Shown piece after piece: positions 32,463-41,527 of a stretch of DNA of 44,325 nucleotides. This DNA is from an uncultured Croceitalea sp. Lineage in GTDB: Bacteria; Bacteroidota; Bacteroidia; Flavobacteriales; Flavobacteriaceae. Each line of letters opens with the position of its first letter. Within the stretch, counting starts at the first letter, position 1. Location of the stretch: the NCBI GenBank assembly GCA_937959125.1, contig CALGQU010000099.1:1-44325 (forward strand), read 5' to 3'. Under the pieces are notes generated by a model. It worked only from the letters and a program-made list of their open reading frames with translations. It was not told the DNA's origin and did not search any database. Both the position numbers and the translations under genes were made by a program.

Positions 32463-33911
32463 ATGCGCCTATCAATAAGCTGTTTGTTATTTTCCTTATG
32501 TTGTTTCTTTGAAATTTTTGGGCAAGCTGTTGCATTGCCCACGGATTTTAGGCAACACAACTTGACCCAGTTCAATTCCAGCTTATTTAGTCCAACATTT
32601 TCCCTTGAAGCCAATAGACCACGTTCAGTTTCCCTATGGTCCCGTTGGCAATGGCAGACCGTAGATGGTACCCCTACAACGGTATTTGCCAACTACACCC
32701 AGAATATCGATTCACTTTCTGCATTGGGGGTTGGTTTTTTTCAACATAATACGGGGGTTCTTTTAAATACCGGAGGGCTATTGAACTATGCTTTTGCGAT
32801 TACCGGGGAACGTTCAAAACTTATTTTTGGCGCCAATGTTTTGCTGTTTAGCCAAAAATTGGCGGATGAAGGCATTTTAGGAAGTCAACAGATGATACCT
32901 TTGGGATTGATCGATAACGATTTTATAGCAGAGTTTACCCCGGCGTTGGAATTTCAGATAAACCGATTCAGTATTGCCCTTGCAGTTGAAAATGCATTGA
33001 ATTTTAATTTTTCGGATAGTGAAAGAACCGACTTGGACCGTGAATTTACCGCAATTGTGAGCAACACTTTTCCGATATTGCTTTTTGGAAAAGAAAGTTC
33101 CTTAAAGCCTGTGGTCTATTTACATACCGTTCCTGATAATGATACCCAGCTTGGTCTAAATACAGTGCTTAACCATCCCAATTTTTGGATACAGGGCGGG
33201 TATAATAGTTTTTATGGAGCTTCTGGAGGGGCCGGAATAACATTGTTCAAAAAATTTTCCCTTGGGGCTCTTGCAGAGTTTGGTGTTGATGAATCCCTAA
33301 GTGATCGGGACCCCTCTATAGAGGTGGTGCTCTCTTATTTCTTTGGTAGACAAAAATTTAAGGAGAAAGAACCTACGGAAGAAGGACCGGAGGAAGAGGT
33401 TGATCTTAACACAGAAACTGAAAAGGAAGCACAATTACAAGAAGAACGTCTACGGGAACAAGCTAGGCAAGATTCAATTGGTGCTGCAAAACAAGCGCAG
33501 TTGACAGCGGCTAGGAAAAAACGTCAATTGGACAGCATTGCTGCTATTGAAAAAGAAGCGCTGTTAAGGAAAAAACAACGTTTGGATAGCATTGCTGGGG
33601 CAAAATCCAAAGAAGAAGTCACTCTGGAGCCCAACGAAAAATACCAAGAAGTGGCCAAGGTGGATGGCCTTGTTCCCGGGTTCTATCTTATTGCCAATGT
33701 ATTTGGCACCAAAGAGTATTTTGAAAAGTTCATGAAATCCCTTTTTGCGAAGGGATTGGAACCCAAATCTTTTTATAGGGATGTAAATGGCTATAATTAT
33801 GTTTATTTAAAGCGATATAGTACTATAGAAGGGGCTAGAAAAGCTAGGGATAGTAATTTTAACGGGCGTTATAGGGATGCACTCTGGATTTTTAGGGTGC
33901 GCGGCAATTAA
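32463..33911 (+). CDS. PorP/SprF family outer-membrane protein with C-terminal SPOR-like domain
   Basis: From ATG 32463 the product has 482 residues: a signal peptide (MRLSISCLLFSLCCFFEIFGQ); a PorP/SprF beta-barrel (about 25-295; DFRQHNLTQFNSSLFSP, LGVGFFQHNTGVLLNTGG, YNSFYGASGGAGITLF); a charged linker (about 300-395) with three RQDSI/RQLDSIA/QRLDSIA repeats, likely helical; and a SPOR-like domain (about 400-482; VPGFYLIANVFGTKEYFEKF, GYNYVYLKRY). PorP/SprF proteins anchor T9SS cargo or gliding adhesins. A SPOR domain would bind denuded peptidoglycan and tie the barrel to the wall. No T9SS cargo gene is adjacent. A TTG three codons earlier is possible. Confidence 0.83.
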   Translation: MRLSISCLLFSLCCFFEIFGQAVALPTDFRQHNLTQFNSSLFSPTFSLEANRPRSVSLWSRWQWQTVDGTPTTVFANYTQNIDSLSALGVGFFQHNTGVLLNTGGLLNYAFAITGERSKLIFGANVLLFSQKLADEGILGSQQMIPLGLIDNDFIAEFTPALEFQINRFSIALAVENALNFNFSDSERTDLDREFTAIVSNTFPILLFGKESSLKPVVYLHTVPDNDTQLGLNTVLNHPNFWIQGGYNSFYGASGGAGITLFKKFSLGALAEFGVDESLSDRDPSIEVVLSYFFGRQKFKEKEPTEEGPEEEVDLNTETEKEAQLQEERLREQARQDSIGAAKQAQLTAARKKRQLDSIAAIEKEALLRKKQRLDSIAGAKSKEEVTLEPNEKYQEVAKVDGLVPGFYLIANVFGTKEYFEKFMKSLFAKGLEPKSFYRDVNGYNYVYLKRYSTIEGARKARDSNFNGRYRDALWIFRVRGN

Positions 33912-33987
33912 AGGGTGCCATTTCCGTGACCGCAAAGTACCGTGAATAATTGAGAAACACGGTGATGCTTAAAACTTTTGGTACCGC

Positions 33988-34584
33988 TTATTTTTTTATC
34001 TCCCTGTTGATCAGTTGATCTAAATAAGCGACGGTATTCATAAGGTATTTTCTATCCCTAGTCATGGTTCCCATGACTACGGCACCAGCAAGTATGGTGT
34101 ATAATTGTTTGGCAAATTGGAGTGGGGGTACCGGAATATTTATCTCACCTCTATGGACCCCGTTTTCGAGGACCAAAGCTATTTTCCCCTCAATTTCCCT
34201 AATGGTTTCCTTGTTGGCCGCGGCCAATAAGGCATTGTTGTTTTGTGCATCTACCCCCGTATTTACAATTGGACATCCCCCCATTTCCGTGGTGAACACA
34301 TCATATTGACGGTAAAAACCTAGAAGGCTTCCTATTTTTTCCAAAGAAGTTCCTTCTACATCCAAGATTTCATCCATTTTTGCCAATAGTAGGTTTCTAT
34401 TGTACTCAAAGGCAGCCAAGGCCAAAGCTTCCTTATTTTCAAAATTACCATAAAGTGCACCTTTGGTAAGTCCGGTAGCATCTGTTAAATGGCTCATGCT
34501 TGTCCCTACATACCCGTATCTATTAAAAATGGGGGCTACCGTTTCTATGATATATTTTGTGGTTCTTTCTGCTTTGGTGGTCAT
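33988..34584 (-). CDS. TetR/AcrR family transcriptional regulator
   Basis: The 198-residue regulator has an N-terminal helix-turn-helix domain (about 8-55: IIETVAPIFNRYGYVGTSMSHLTDATGLTKGALYGNF, shown here split as IIETVAPIFNRYGY and TKGALYGNFENKEALALA) and a ligand-binding C-terminal part with AVVMGTMTRDRKYLMNTVAYL. The ligand is unknown. A near-palindrome 34618-34637 just upstream is a likely operator, so it probably represses itself. No efflux or metabolic gene stands beside it; the neighbours are a convergent PorP/SprF gene and clpB, which ends 207 bases upstream. Confidence 0.9.
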   Translation of the reverse strand: MTTKAERTTKYIIETVAPIFNRYGYVGTSMSHLTDATGLTKGALYGNFENKEALALAAFEYNRNLLLAKMDEILDVEGTSLEKIGSLLGFYRQYDVFTTEMGGCPIVNTGVDAQNNNALLAAANKETIREIEGKIALVLENGVHRGEINIPVPPLQFAKQLYTILAGAVVMGTMTRDRKYLMNTVAYLDQLINREIKK

Positions 34585-34603
34585 GTTAGCATTGGGTTTT
34601 GCG

Positions 34604-34637
34604 CTAAGATAAAAAAATATATACTGTCTGGTATGTA
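34604..34637 (-). promoter_or_regulatory. TetR gene promoter with putative operator
   Basis: TATATAC and GTATGTA (34618-34624 and 34631-34637) form an inverted repeat with one mismatch and a 6-nt spacer. On the minus strand a near -7 element TATCTTAG (34611-34604) lies right next to it, 20 nt before the regulator ATG, so the repeat would cover the -33 region. Confidence 0.4.
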
Positions 34638-34665
34638 AAAAGGCACCCCTTGTGGATGCCTTTTT
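34637..34665 (-). terminator. Terminator downstream of clpB
   Basis: AAAAAGGCA and TGCCTTTTT pair over 9 bp, with CC/GG adding to the loop; on the minus strand the stem ends in TTTTT. It is 125 nt past the clpB stop and upstream of the TetR gene, so it separates the two transcripts. Confidence 0.7.
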
Positions 34666-34790
34666 CCGTGTCCTTAAAGGTAGTCACAAGCTATTAATAT
34701 TTTTGCCTGCCCCCTTCAAGATACGTAAAATTGTTTCTTAGCCCTGTCGCCAGGGGCAAATACCAATCAAAAGAAGTACCGTAAATAAGC

Positions 34791-37097
34791 TTATTCTACC
34801 AGTTCGTTCTGGTTCCTAAAAACCAATTCGTCATTAAAGGAATCCAAGAGAATGATACTTTCCCCTTTAATTTTACCTGCCAATACTTCTTTGGACAGTT
34901 TATTAAGGACTTCTTTTTGAATGAGCCTTTTAATTGGCCGCGCCCCATATTGCGGGTCAAAACCTTTTGCCGCTAGGTAGCGAACAGCTTCTTCCGTTGC
35001 ATCTAAGGTAATGTGTTGTTTTGATAATACATGTGTAAGCTGTTTTAGTTGGATGCTGACCACTTTTTTGATTGCAGCCTTGTCCAATGGTGTAAACATG
35101 ATGATATCATCAATCCTGTTTAAAAATTCTGGGCGAACGGTTTTACGCAGCAAACCCAGCACATCCATCCTTGCAGCTTCGGTAGCACTATTGACATCCG
35201 TACTGTTCTCAAAACGTTCTTGGATAAGGCCACTGCCTAAATTGCTGGTCATAATAATGATACTGTTCTTAAAATCTGCAATACGTCCTTTGTTATCCGT
35301 TAACCGTCCTTCATCCAAAACTTGGAGTAGGATGTTAAAGGTATCTGGATGGGCTTTTTCAATTTCATCCAAAAGGACCACGGAATACGGTTTTCTTCTT
35401 ACGGCCTCGGTCAATTGCCCGCCCTCGTCATAGCCAACGTAGCCTGGGGGGGCACCTACCAACCTGCTTACGGCATGTCTTTCTTGGTATTCGCTCATAT
35501 CAATACGGGTCATGGCGTTTTCATCATCAAAGAGATAGGCGGCCAAGGTCTTGGCCAGCTCCGTTTTTCCAACCCCTGTGGTTCCCAAGAATAAAAAAGA
35601 TCCAATGGGTCTATTCTCATCTTGTAGTCCCGCCCGGCTTCTTCTAATGGCATCTGAGACAGCTTCTATGCCTTCTTCTTGTCCAACGACCCTCTGGTGC
35701 AGGACTTCCTCTAATTTAAGGAGCTTGTCCTTTTCGCTTTGCAACATTTTATTAACAGGTATACCGGTCCATTTGGCAACGACTTCGGCAATATCCTCGT
35801 TGGTGACCTCCTCTTTTATCAAGGTCTCCGATTCTTGCTGCGCTTCCAACTCCTTATTTAGTTGTTCCAGTATTTCTTGGGCCTCCTTGATTTTTCCGTA
35901 ACGCAATTCTGCAACCTTGCCATAGTCGCCATTACGTTCTGCCCGCTCCGCTTCAAGCTTATAATTTTCAATATCCTGTTTGGTCTTTTGGATATGATCT
36001 ACCACGGATTTCTCCTGCTCCCATTTGGCAAAAATCTCTTTTCTATCTTCCTTTAGATTGGCCAGTTCCAGGTTTAGGATTTTTAATTTATCCACATCGT
36101 TTTCCCGTTTTATGGCTTCAATCTCAATTTCCAATTGCATGATTTTACGATCCAGAACGTCAAGCTCCTCTGGTTTTGAATTGATTTCCATACGCAATTT
36201 GGCTGCAGCCTCATCAATGAGATCAATGGCCTTGTCCGGTAAAAATCTATTGGTGATGTAGCGTTGTGAGAGGGTTACGGCAGCAATGATGGCTTCATCC
36301 TTGATCCGTACTTTATGGTGTGCTTCATACTTATCCTTAATACCCCGTAAGATAGAGATGGCACTTTCCGTATCCGGCTCGTCCACCACCACTTTTTGAA
36401 ACCTACGTTCCAGTGCCTTGTCCTTTTCAAAATATTTTTGGTATTCATCCAAGGTGGTCGCCCCAATGGCCCTAAGTTCGCCACGGGCCAGTGCAGGCTT
36501 TAGGATATTGGCAGCATCCATGGCCCCTTGTCCGCCACCAGCACCTACAAGGGTATGGATCTCATCTATAAAGAGCACGACATCACCGTCTGAAGTGGTT
36601 ACTTCTTTAATAACGGATTTTAAACGTTCCTCAAATTCCCCTTTGTACTTCGCACCTGCGATCAACGCCCCCATGTCCAAAGAGTAGATTGTTTTTTCCT
36701 TTAGATTTTCCGGCACGTCCCCTTGTACGATACGGTGGGCCAACCCCTCTGCAATTGCCGTTTTTCCAACACCGGGTTCCCCTACCAACATAGGGTTGTT
36801 CTTGGTTCTACGGGAGAGGATTTGAAGAATACGCCGTATTTCTTCGTCCCTTCCAATAACGGGGTCCAGTTTCCCGGAGTCTGCCATATCATTAAGGTTC
36901 TTGGCGTATTTTTCCAAGGAATTATAGGTTTCTTCTGCACTTTGCGATGTAACCTTGTCCCCTTTTCTAAGCTCTTGTATGGCAGATTGCAATTGCTTTT
37001 CCGTTACGGCATTATCCTTTAAAATTTGTGAAATCTTGCTCTTGGATTGTAGGATAGCCAGCAACAGATGTTCTATGGCAACATAGTCGTCACCCAT
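34791..37097 (-). CDS. clpB: ClpB disaggregase, main reading frame (lacks first ~103 residues)
   Basis: ClpB is the AAA+ hexamer that rescues aggregated proteins with DnaK. This frame of 768 residues carries the second Clp_N half ([16 protein letters not shown]), the first ATPase module (Walker A GEPGVGKT, Walker [12 protein letters not shown]), the long coiled-coil M domain, the second module (Walker A GTTGVGKT) and the C-terminal D2 small domain ([17 protein letters not shown]). Full-length ClpB is about 860 residues; the missing N-terminus lies in the neighbouring frame at 37073-37390. The ATG at 37097 is probably just the Met inside the N domain, although internal initiation would give a shorter protein. 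Confidence 0.92.
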   Translation of the reverse strand: MGDDYVAIEHLLLAILQSKSKISQILKDNAVTEKQLQSAIQELRKGDKVTSQSAEETYNSLEKYAKNLNDMADSGKLDPVIGRDEEIRRILQILSRRTKNNPMLVGEPGVGKTAIAEGLAHRIVQGDVPENLKEKTIYSLDMGALIAGAKYKGEFEERLKSVIKEVTTSDGDVVLFIDEIHTLVGAGGGQGAMDAANILKPALARGELRAIGATTLDEYQKYFEKDKALERRFQKVVVDEPDTESAISILRGIKDKYEAHHKVRIKDEAIIAAVTLSQRYITNRFLPDKAIDLIDEAAAKLRMEINSKPEELDVLDRKIMQLEIEIEAIKRENDVDKLKILNLELANLKEDRKEIFAKWEQEKSVVDHIQKTKQDIENYKLEAERAERNGDYGKVAELRYGKIKEAQEILEQLNKELEAQQESETLIKEEVTNEDIAEVVAKWTGIPVNKMLQSEKDKLLKLEEVLHQRVVGQEEGIEAVSDAIRRSRAGLQDENRPIGSFLFLGTTGVGKTELAKTLAAYLFDDENAMTRIDMSEYQERHAVSRLVGAPPGYVGYDEGGQLTEAVRRKPYSVVLLDEIEKAHPDTFNILLQVLDEGRLTDNKGRIADFKNSIIIMTSNLGSGLIQERFENSTDVNSATEAARMDVLGLLRKTVRPEFLNRIDDIIMFTPLDKAAIKKVVSIQLKQLTHVLSKQHITLDATEEAVRYLAAKGFDPQYGARPIKRLIQKEVLNKLSKEVLAGKIKGESIILLDSFNDELVFRNQNELVE

Positions 37098-37390
37098 TTT
37101 TTTGCCGTTGCGCTGGCCTGGTTTATGGTCTTGCCAGCTTCCCTTGACAACAGTTGTTCCGCCCCTTGGACCGTTGGGAAACTTTCCAGTTCCTTGTCCA
37201 AAACCTTGTTGACCATTGCGACGTTAACGCCCAATTTTTTCAAGAGAAAGGGCAATACATTTTCGTCTACCTTACCAATGGCCTTGAACAGATGTTCGTT
37301 CTCTATATGCTGGTGTCCGTAGCCTTGGGCAATAGCTTGTGCTTGTTGCAAGGCCTCTTGTGATTTTATTGTGAAGTTATTTGGATTCAT
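37073..37390 (-). CDS. clpB: N-terminal ClpB segment in the shifted frame
   Basis: From ATG 37390 this frame gives MNPNNFTIKSQEALQQAQAI and HQHIENEHLFKAI, the start of a normal ClpB N domain, and continues through [18 protein letters not shown] before leaving homology and stopping (WVTTMLP). After AKK, ClpB should continue [11 protein letters not shown], which is the start of the frame at 37097. The two frames meet at seven A (minus strand) at 37103-37097. So this is the first part of one interrupted clpB gene, not a separate gene. An in-frame TTG at 37396 gives a longer, unsupported start. Confidence 0.85.
   Translation of the reverse strand: MNPNNFTIKSQEALQQAQAIAQGYGHQHIENEHLFKAIGKVDENVLPFLLKKLGVNVAMVNKVLDKELESFPTVQGAEQLLSREAGKTINQASATAKKWVTTMLP
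37097..37103 (-). other. Frameshift / slippery site within clpB
   Basis: Minus-strand bases read GC-AAAAAAA-TGG. Decoded in the upstream frame this is Ala-Lys-Lys-Trp; one extra A, or a -1 slip on the heptamer A AAA AAA, gives Ala-Lys-Lys-Met-Gly, exactly the expected ClpB sequence. It may be a sequencing or assembly error, a mutation, or functional slippage. Confidence 0.85.
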
Positions 37391-37419
37391 CTTCAATTTG
37401 TTTTTCTTTATCCGTTCAA

Positions 37420-37448
37420 CAATCTTACCAACCGCAGGGGACTGTCAA
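37420..37448 (-). promoter_or_regulatory. Putative clpB promoter
   Basis: TTG (37448-37446), 18 nt, then TAAGATTG (37427-37420), one base off TAnnTTTG, 29 nt before the ATG at 37390. No obvious heat-shock operator (such as an HrcA CIRCE repeat) is seen. Confidence 0.4.
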
Positions 37449-37535
37449 AATGTCTTGAACTTGTTGAAAATCAGTGACATTAAGACAGGGTGTAAGCAAT
37501 TGGGTAATCCCCGACAGATTATTAAAATACTACAT

Positions 37536-37928
37536 ATGGGTCTATTTAAAAATATTTTCGGTTCTTCATCAAATGCTAGAGAAGAAGCTAAAACCATTCC
37601 TTGGAAGGCACTGGACAGTATTTCCCAGTTGGAAGCTATAGCAAAAGAGTCCAAAGGAAAAACGCAGGTCATATTCAAACATTCCACTACTTGTGGTATT
37701 AGTAGAATGGTACTCAATATGTTCAATGGAAGTTATGCGGTAGAAGAAGGGGCTTTGGACCTTTATTTTTTGGATTTGCATGCGCACCGTGAGGTATCCA
37801 ATGAAGTTGCGGCAAGATTTCAGGTCATGCACCAATCCCCACAATTGCTTATTATTAAAAACGGAACGGTGGTGCTTCATAGGTCCCACGGAAGCATTTC
37901 TGAGGTTGACCTTAGTAGATACGCATAA
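37536..37928 (+). CDS. ytxJ: Bacillithiol-system redox protein YtxJ (bacilliredoxin-like)
   Basis: From ATG 37536 (MGLFKNIFGSSS) the product has 130 residues with a thioredoxin-like fold. The active-site motif is KHSTTCGISRMVL: a single Cys followed by GIS, as in YtxJ proteins that exchange bacillithiol mixed disulfides; YtxJ usually has TCPIS. Further family parts are YFLDLHAHREVSNEVAARF and HQSPQLLIIKNG. It lies divergent from clpB with 145 bases between the ATGs. A longer in-frame ATG at 37371 overlaps the clpB N-terminus and is rejected. Bacillithiol synthesis genes are not in the window. Confidence 0.88.
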   Translation: MGLFKNIFGSSSNAREEAKTIPWKALDSISQLEAIAKESKGKTQVIFKHSTTCGISRMVLNMFNGSYAVEEGALDLYFLDLHAHREVSNEVAARFQVMHQSPQLLIIKNGTVVLHRSHGSISEVDLSRYA

Positions 37929-37956
37929 AAAAGCCCCATTTCTGGGGCCTTTCTTT
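37929..37956. terminator. Bidirectional terminator between ytxJ and the lipoprotein gene
   Basis: GCCCC-ATTTCT-GGGGC, flanked by A and T runs (AAAAA before, CTTTCTTTT after). On the minus strand the stem is followed by TTTTTT, a strong terminator for the convergent lipoprotein gene; on the plus strand the T run is broken by C. Confidence 0.75.
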
Positions 37957-37957
37957 T

Positions 37958-39142
37958 CTAGTTAAAATTGTTTTTGCTTACAATGGATTTTAATCGTGCT
38001 TTTATGTCCTCCCCAGCATCATAGATCATCTGTTCGTTGGAGGGGAAAGGTACAGCGGCCAAATCCAAGAGTGCCACTACATTATTGTCAAGGGCACGTT
38101 TGTCTCCTTGGTAGTTGGCATAGATATGTTCAAAAACAAATTCTGAGCTTAAGGGATAGGTATTTATAGGTTGTCCGTTATCTAGATCTACAAAACTTAC
38201 TTTGGCACCTATTTGGGCCGTTTTTAATTGTGTAAATTCATAATAATTACAGCTTACCTTTTTAAATTTATCTATTTTAATATCGTTTCCTAGGCTATCC
38301 TTGGCAACGTTACCGTTCCTGTCCAGCTGATATTCAAAACCGTCCTTTATCAATTTTTCCTTGATGACTTGGGTTTCGTTGACCCGTTCCGGGGATACGT
38401 TGATTTCCATAAAGTCCAACTGCATGGCGTAATCATACCGTAAGTCAGCCACGGGCTCCGTATGGAATTTGGACCAGAAATCGTTGATTCCAAAAGTGTT
38501 GAAGGCCAATAATTCTTCTTCTAGGCGATCGGGAATCACTTGTTGTGTGTCATTGTTCAACTCTACCTTTATATAGTCCAGCCCTTTCTGATATGCCTCT
38601 TCCATTTTGGCCGACATGTCCGCATATCCAGGATTCAACTCTTGTAAATACTGCAACTGATCATAAGCACTTCGGTAATCGTATTTGCTGGAAGCGTTAG
38701 TAAGCAATTCATTGGCGTTTTCGAACAAATAGTCGGACAAAGAAGCTTTTGTTTCTAAAATACGGTTGTCGTAATTGGTAAACTCAAACCTAGCATCCCT
38801 GTCTTGCTCATAAATGGAAAGCGGCAATAAAGGTCTTATGTTTTGCTGTAGTTTTCTTAGACCTATATACCCATTATAGATGTCCTCTAAATTGGCAGGA
38901 TTACCGTCCTTTTGAAGGAATGCGATACGTTCCTGCTCCCGCTGACTGTGTTTGCTAAAGGCTTCTTCCAGCAGCACCACATATTTTTGATGTCCTTTTT
39001 TGGTTTTATTGGCTTGGAGTTCTTTTAAAGCCTTGTTCATTGCAATGCTATAATTACCGCTATTGATGGCTTTCTGGGTTTTTTTCACACCGCTACAGGA
39101 TGCAAGCAAACCGATGGCGAAAAGGAGTACAATTTTTTTCAT
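37958..39142 (-). CDS. Outer-envelope lipoprotein of unknown function
   Basis: The 394-residue protein has a lipoprotein signal (IVLLFAIGLLASCSG, lipidated Cys16) and a mostly helical mature part with repeat-like helix pairs: AINSGNYSIAMNKALKELQA near the start and YDQLQYLQELNPGYADMSAKMEEAY in the middle, reminiscent of degenerate TPRs. It ends with a beta-rich part (QLKTAQIGAKVSFVDLDNG). I do not recognise a named domain; similar proteins are annotated as hypothetical in Flavobacteriia. It is transcribed alone from a 235-base AT-rich gap shared with glyA and ends at the terminator after ytxJ. Confidence 0.8.
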   Translation of the reverse strand: MKKIVLLFAIGLLASCSGVKKTQKAINSGNYSIAMNKALKELQANKTKKGHQKYVVLLEEAFSKHSQREQERIAFLQKDGNPANLEDIYNGYIGLRKLQQNIRPLLPLSIYEQDRDARFEFTNYDNRILETKASLSDYLFENANELLTNASSKYDYRSAYDQLQYLQELNPGYADMSAKMEEAYQKGLDYIKVELNNDTQQVIPDRLEEELLAFNTFGINDFWSKFHTEPVADLRYDYAMQLDFMEINVSPERVNETQVIKEKLIKDGFEYQLDRNGNVAKDSLGNDIKIDKFKKVSCNYYEFTQLKTAQIGAKVSFVDLDNGQPINTYPLSSEFVFEHIYANYQGDKRALDNNVVALLDLAAVPFPSNEQMIYDAGEDIKARLKSIVSKNNFN

Positions 39143-39348
39143 GGCTTTCTGATTTTATGGTTTGGTAGTAGGAATTCAATCGCCGTGCCAAAATCCCACT
39201 TTCTATTAACGTAAAAGTGGACGTAGTAGTATGTTTGTATTTAAATTATTGATAAACAAATAGTTATAAAAAAATAAAATTGTTAATTTTTGTTTGATAA
39301 AATCACAGAATAAAACAATTTGTACTCTAAATTGAACGTTGCAATTTG

Positions 39349-39356
39349 TATTTTTG
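39349..39356 (+). promoter_or_regulatory. -7 element of the glyA promoter
   Basis: TATTTTTG fits TAnnTTTG exactly, 22 nt before the glyA ATG. TTG triplets lie upstream at 14 and 26 nt, neither at the usual spacing. The 235-base gap 39143-39378 is otherwise AT-rich with no clear structure or riboswitch. Confidence 0.4.
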
Positions 39357-39378
39357 AAGTCTCAAAATCTACAAATAA

Positions 39379-40653
39379 ATGCAAAGAGATACGGCTATTT
39401 TTGATTTGATTCAAAAAGAAGGACAGCGACAAATCCAAGGTATAGAGTTGATTGCCTCAGAGAATTTTACAAGTCCACAGGTTATGGAAGCTGCAGGCTC
39501 CGTACTGACCAATAAATATGCGGAAGGTTATCCCGGAAAACGCTATTATGGGGGTTGTGAGGTCGTTGACCAAGTAGAACAATTGGCCATTGATCGTGCC
39601 AAGGAACTTTTTGGCGCCGTTTATGCCAATGTACAACCGCATTCCGGTTCGCAGGCAAATGCATCCGTTTATCATGCCTGTTTGCAACCAGGGGATACCA
39701 TTCTTGGCTTTGATCTTTCCCATGGTGGGCATTTGACGCACGGTTCACCGGTGAATTTTTCGGGCAGATTGTACAATCCTGTTTTTTATGGTGTAGACAA
39801 AGAGACGGGGATGCTTAATTACGATACCATTGCGGAGATAGCCCAAAGGGAAAAACCCAAAATGATCATTGCAGGTGCTTCCGCCTATTCCAGGGATATT
39901 GATTTTAAACGATTCCGTGAGATTGCGGACGCCGTTGGTGCCTTGTTGCTCGCAGATATTTCCCATCCATCCGGTTTAATTGCCAAAGGAATTTTGAACG
40001 ATCCCATTCCGCATTGCCATATTGTGACAACAACAACGCACAAGACGTTGCGTGGACCTCGTGGCGGACTAATTTTAATGGGGGAGAATTTTGATAACCC
40101 ATTTGGGATAACCTTAAAGAGCGGAAAACTCCGTAAAATGTCCGGACTTTTGGATTTGGCTGTTTTCCCGGGCAATCAAGGGGGACCGTTGGAACATATT
40201 ATTGCGGCTAAAGCGGTCGCTTTTGGAGAGGCTTTATCGGACGACTTTTTGCATTACATGATCCAGGTGAAGAACAATGCCGCTGCTATGGCAAAAGCAT
40301 TTATGGATAAAGGGTATAAAGTAATTTCTGGGGGAACGGACAACCACATGATGCTTATTGACTTAAGAAATAAGGGTATCACGGGCAAGGACGCGGAGAA
40401 GGCATTGGAAATGGCGGCTATTACGGCCAATAAAAATATGGTTCCTTTTGACGATCAATCGCCATTTATTACTTCGGGAATTCGATTTGGAACGCCGGCC
40501 ATAACTACGCGTGGTCTTAAAGAAGATGATATGGGAACCATTGTGGACCTTATCGATGTTATTATCAACGATCCGGCCAATCAAGCGGGTATTGATACGG
40601 TTAAAAGTAAGGTCAATCAAATGATGGGGGACAAACCCTTGTTCAATTCCTAA
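39379..40653 (+). CDS. glyA: Serine hydroxymethyltransferase
   Basis: GlyA interconverts serine and glycine and loads one-carbon units on tetrahydrofolate. The 424-residue PLP enzyme shows [62 protein letters not shown], and the PLP-binding Lys in [14 protein letters not shown], then [17 protein letters not shown] and [14 protein letters not shown]. The sequence is complete and normal. It converges on the unknown protein gene that ends 14 bases later. Confidence 0.97.
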   Translation: MQRDTAIFDLIQKEGQRQIQGIELIASENFTSPQVMEAAGSVLTNKYAEGYPGKRYYGGCEVVDQVEQLAIDRAKELFGAVYANVQPHSGSQANASVYHACLQPGDTILGFDLSHGGHLTHGSPVNFSGRLYNPVFYGVDKETGMLNYDTIAEIAQREKPKMIIAGASAYSRDIDFKRFREIADAVGALLLADISHPSGLIAKGILNDPIPHCHIVTTTTHKTLRGPRGGLILMGENFDNPFGITLKSGKLRKMSGLLDLAVFPGNQGGPLEHIIAAKAVAFGEALSDDFLHYMIQVKNNAAAMAKAFMDKGYKVISGGTDNHMMLIDLRNKGITGKDAEKALEMAAITANKNMVPFDDQSPFITSGIRFGTPAITTRGLKEDDMGTIVDLIDVIINDPANQAGIDTVKSKVNQMMGDKPLFNS

Positions 40654-40667
40654 TAGAAGAAAACGTC

Positions 40668-41333
40668 TTACTCGTTCAAAAAGAAAAAATCGCTTTCATC
40701 TATAACGGATTTTTCTTTTAAACAGTAAATAGAAGGTTTTTCATCAGAATCAAAGTACAACCCCCAATACCTAAAATAATCCAAACAACTCTTGGCAGGG
40801 AGATTATTACCCTCTTCTTCCGTTACAGATTGATCTTCAAAAACAGGAACAAAAATTTCATAAGGCATTTCTGAAAGTTTTCTGGTGAGATGCACAAAAC
40901 TCTCACTTACCGTACCTAGGATATTTTGTAGTTGGTCCGCTATACTCCTAGGATAAATTTTAGTTATTATAATGGAAGTATCGTTCAATTGAATGGTCAA
41001 TTCATTAATATCAACATAAATACTATTGGTATCCGCCAGTTCCTGTAAAGCCGCTTGCAAATGCGAACCCCATACATTGGGTTGTGGGGCGCTAAAGTGA
41101 AAATTTCCCCAGTTGCCTTTATTAAAATGGAAAAGACTTTCCGTGAGGCCAAAATTACAGTTCAATTGGATATCCAAATTAATATTGGACGTGCAATCTC
41201 CACTATAGGTTACAGAAGCTTCAGCAAAGAAATCCCGTTCTAAATTTTTGATAAAACCATCCAGCCCATTGACTTTTTTTAGCAGCTCATTTCGCCTTCT
41301 TAAGTACTCACTTATTCTATTGTTGTTATGCAT
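40668..41333 (-). CDS. Unrecognised conserved-looking protein (orphan candidate)
   Basis: The product of about 221 residues has no signal peptide or membrane helix and I recognise no domain. Visible parts are an N-terminal charged helix with three Arg (ISEYLRRRNELLKKVNGLDGF), a beta-rich middle with NINLDIQLNCNFG and SIYVDINELTIQLNDTS, a helical SESFVHLTRKLSEMPYEIF and an acidic C-terminus ending DESDFFFLNE. The start is ATG 41333, supported by a consensus -7 element at 41361-41368; an in-frame ATG at 41378 lies before that element. It follows the TPR-kinase/regulator pair after a 194-base gap (41334-41527) that holds only the -7 element and AT-rich DNA. Confidence 0.7.
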   Translation of the reverse strand: MHNNNRISEYLRRRNELLKKVNGLDGFIKNLERDFFAEASVTYSGDCTSNINLDIQLNCNFGLTESLFHFNKGNWGNFHFSAPQPNVWGSHLQAALQELADTNSIYVDINELTIQLNDTSIIITKIYPRSIADQLQNILGTVSESFVHLTRKLSEMPYEIFVPVFEDQSVTEEEGNNLPAKSCLDYFRYWGLYFDSDEKPSIYCLKEKSVIDESDFFFLNE

Positions 41334-41360
41334 TTTTGAAAATTGCTCTAGTTGGTTACC

Positions 41361-41368
41361 CAAAGTTA
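41361..41368 (-). promoter_or_regulatory. -7 element upstream of the unrecognised gene
   Basis: TAACTTTG on the minus strand matches TAnnTTTG exactly, 27 nt before the ATG at 41333. No TTG stands at 18-21 nt. Confidence 0.4.
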
Positions 41369-41527
41369 AATAGAACAATCGAAGATTGACTACAGGAAAA
41401 CCACAAAAAAATTAGGGTTTTCGTTCAAATGCACTCATTTTATGTTAAAAAAATGTTAATAAAAGAAAAAGTTCATTTGTCACAAACAAACATTGAAATG
41501 TTTAAAATAAAACATGAAGTGTATTTT

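Noticed and set aside
34791-37390. Two independent genes (a small protein and a short ClpB)
   Set aside because: The small frame is the missing ClpB N-terminus and joins the main frame exactly at the A run, so they are one gene.
39233-39240. TATGTTTG, a further TAnnTTTG match in the gap before glyA
   Set aside because: It has no TTG upstream at the right distance and is far from the glyA start; AT-rich DNA gives such matches by chance.
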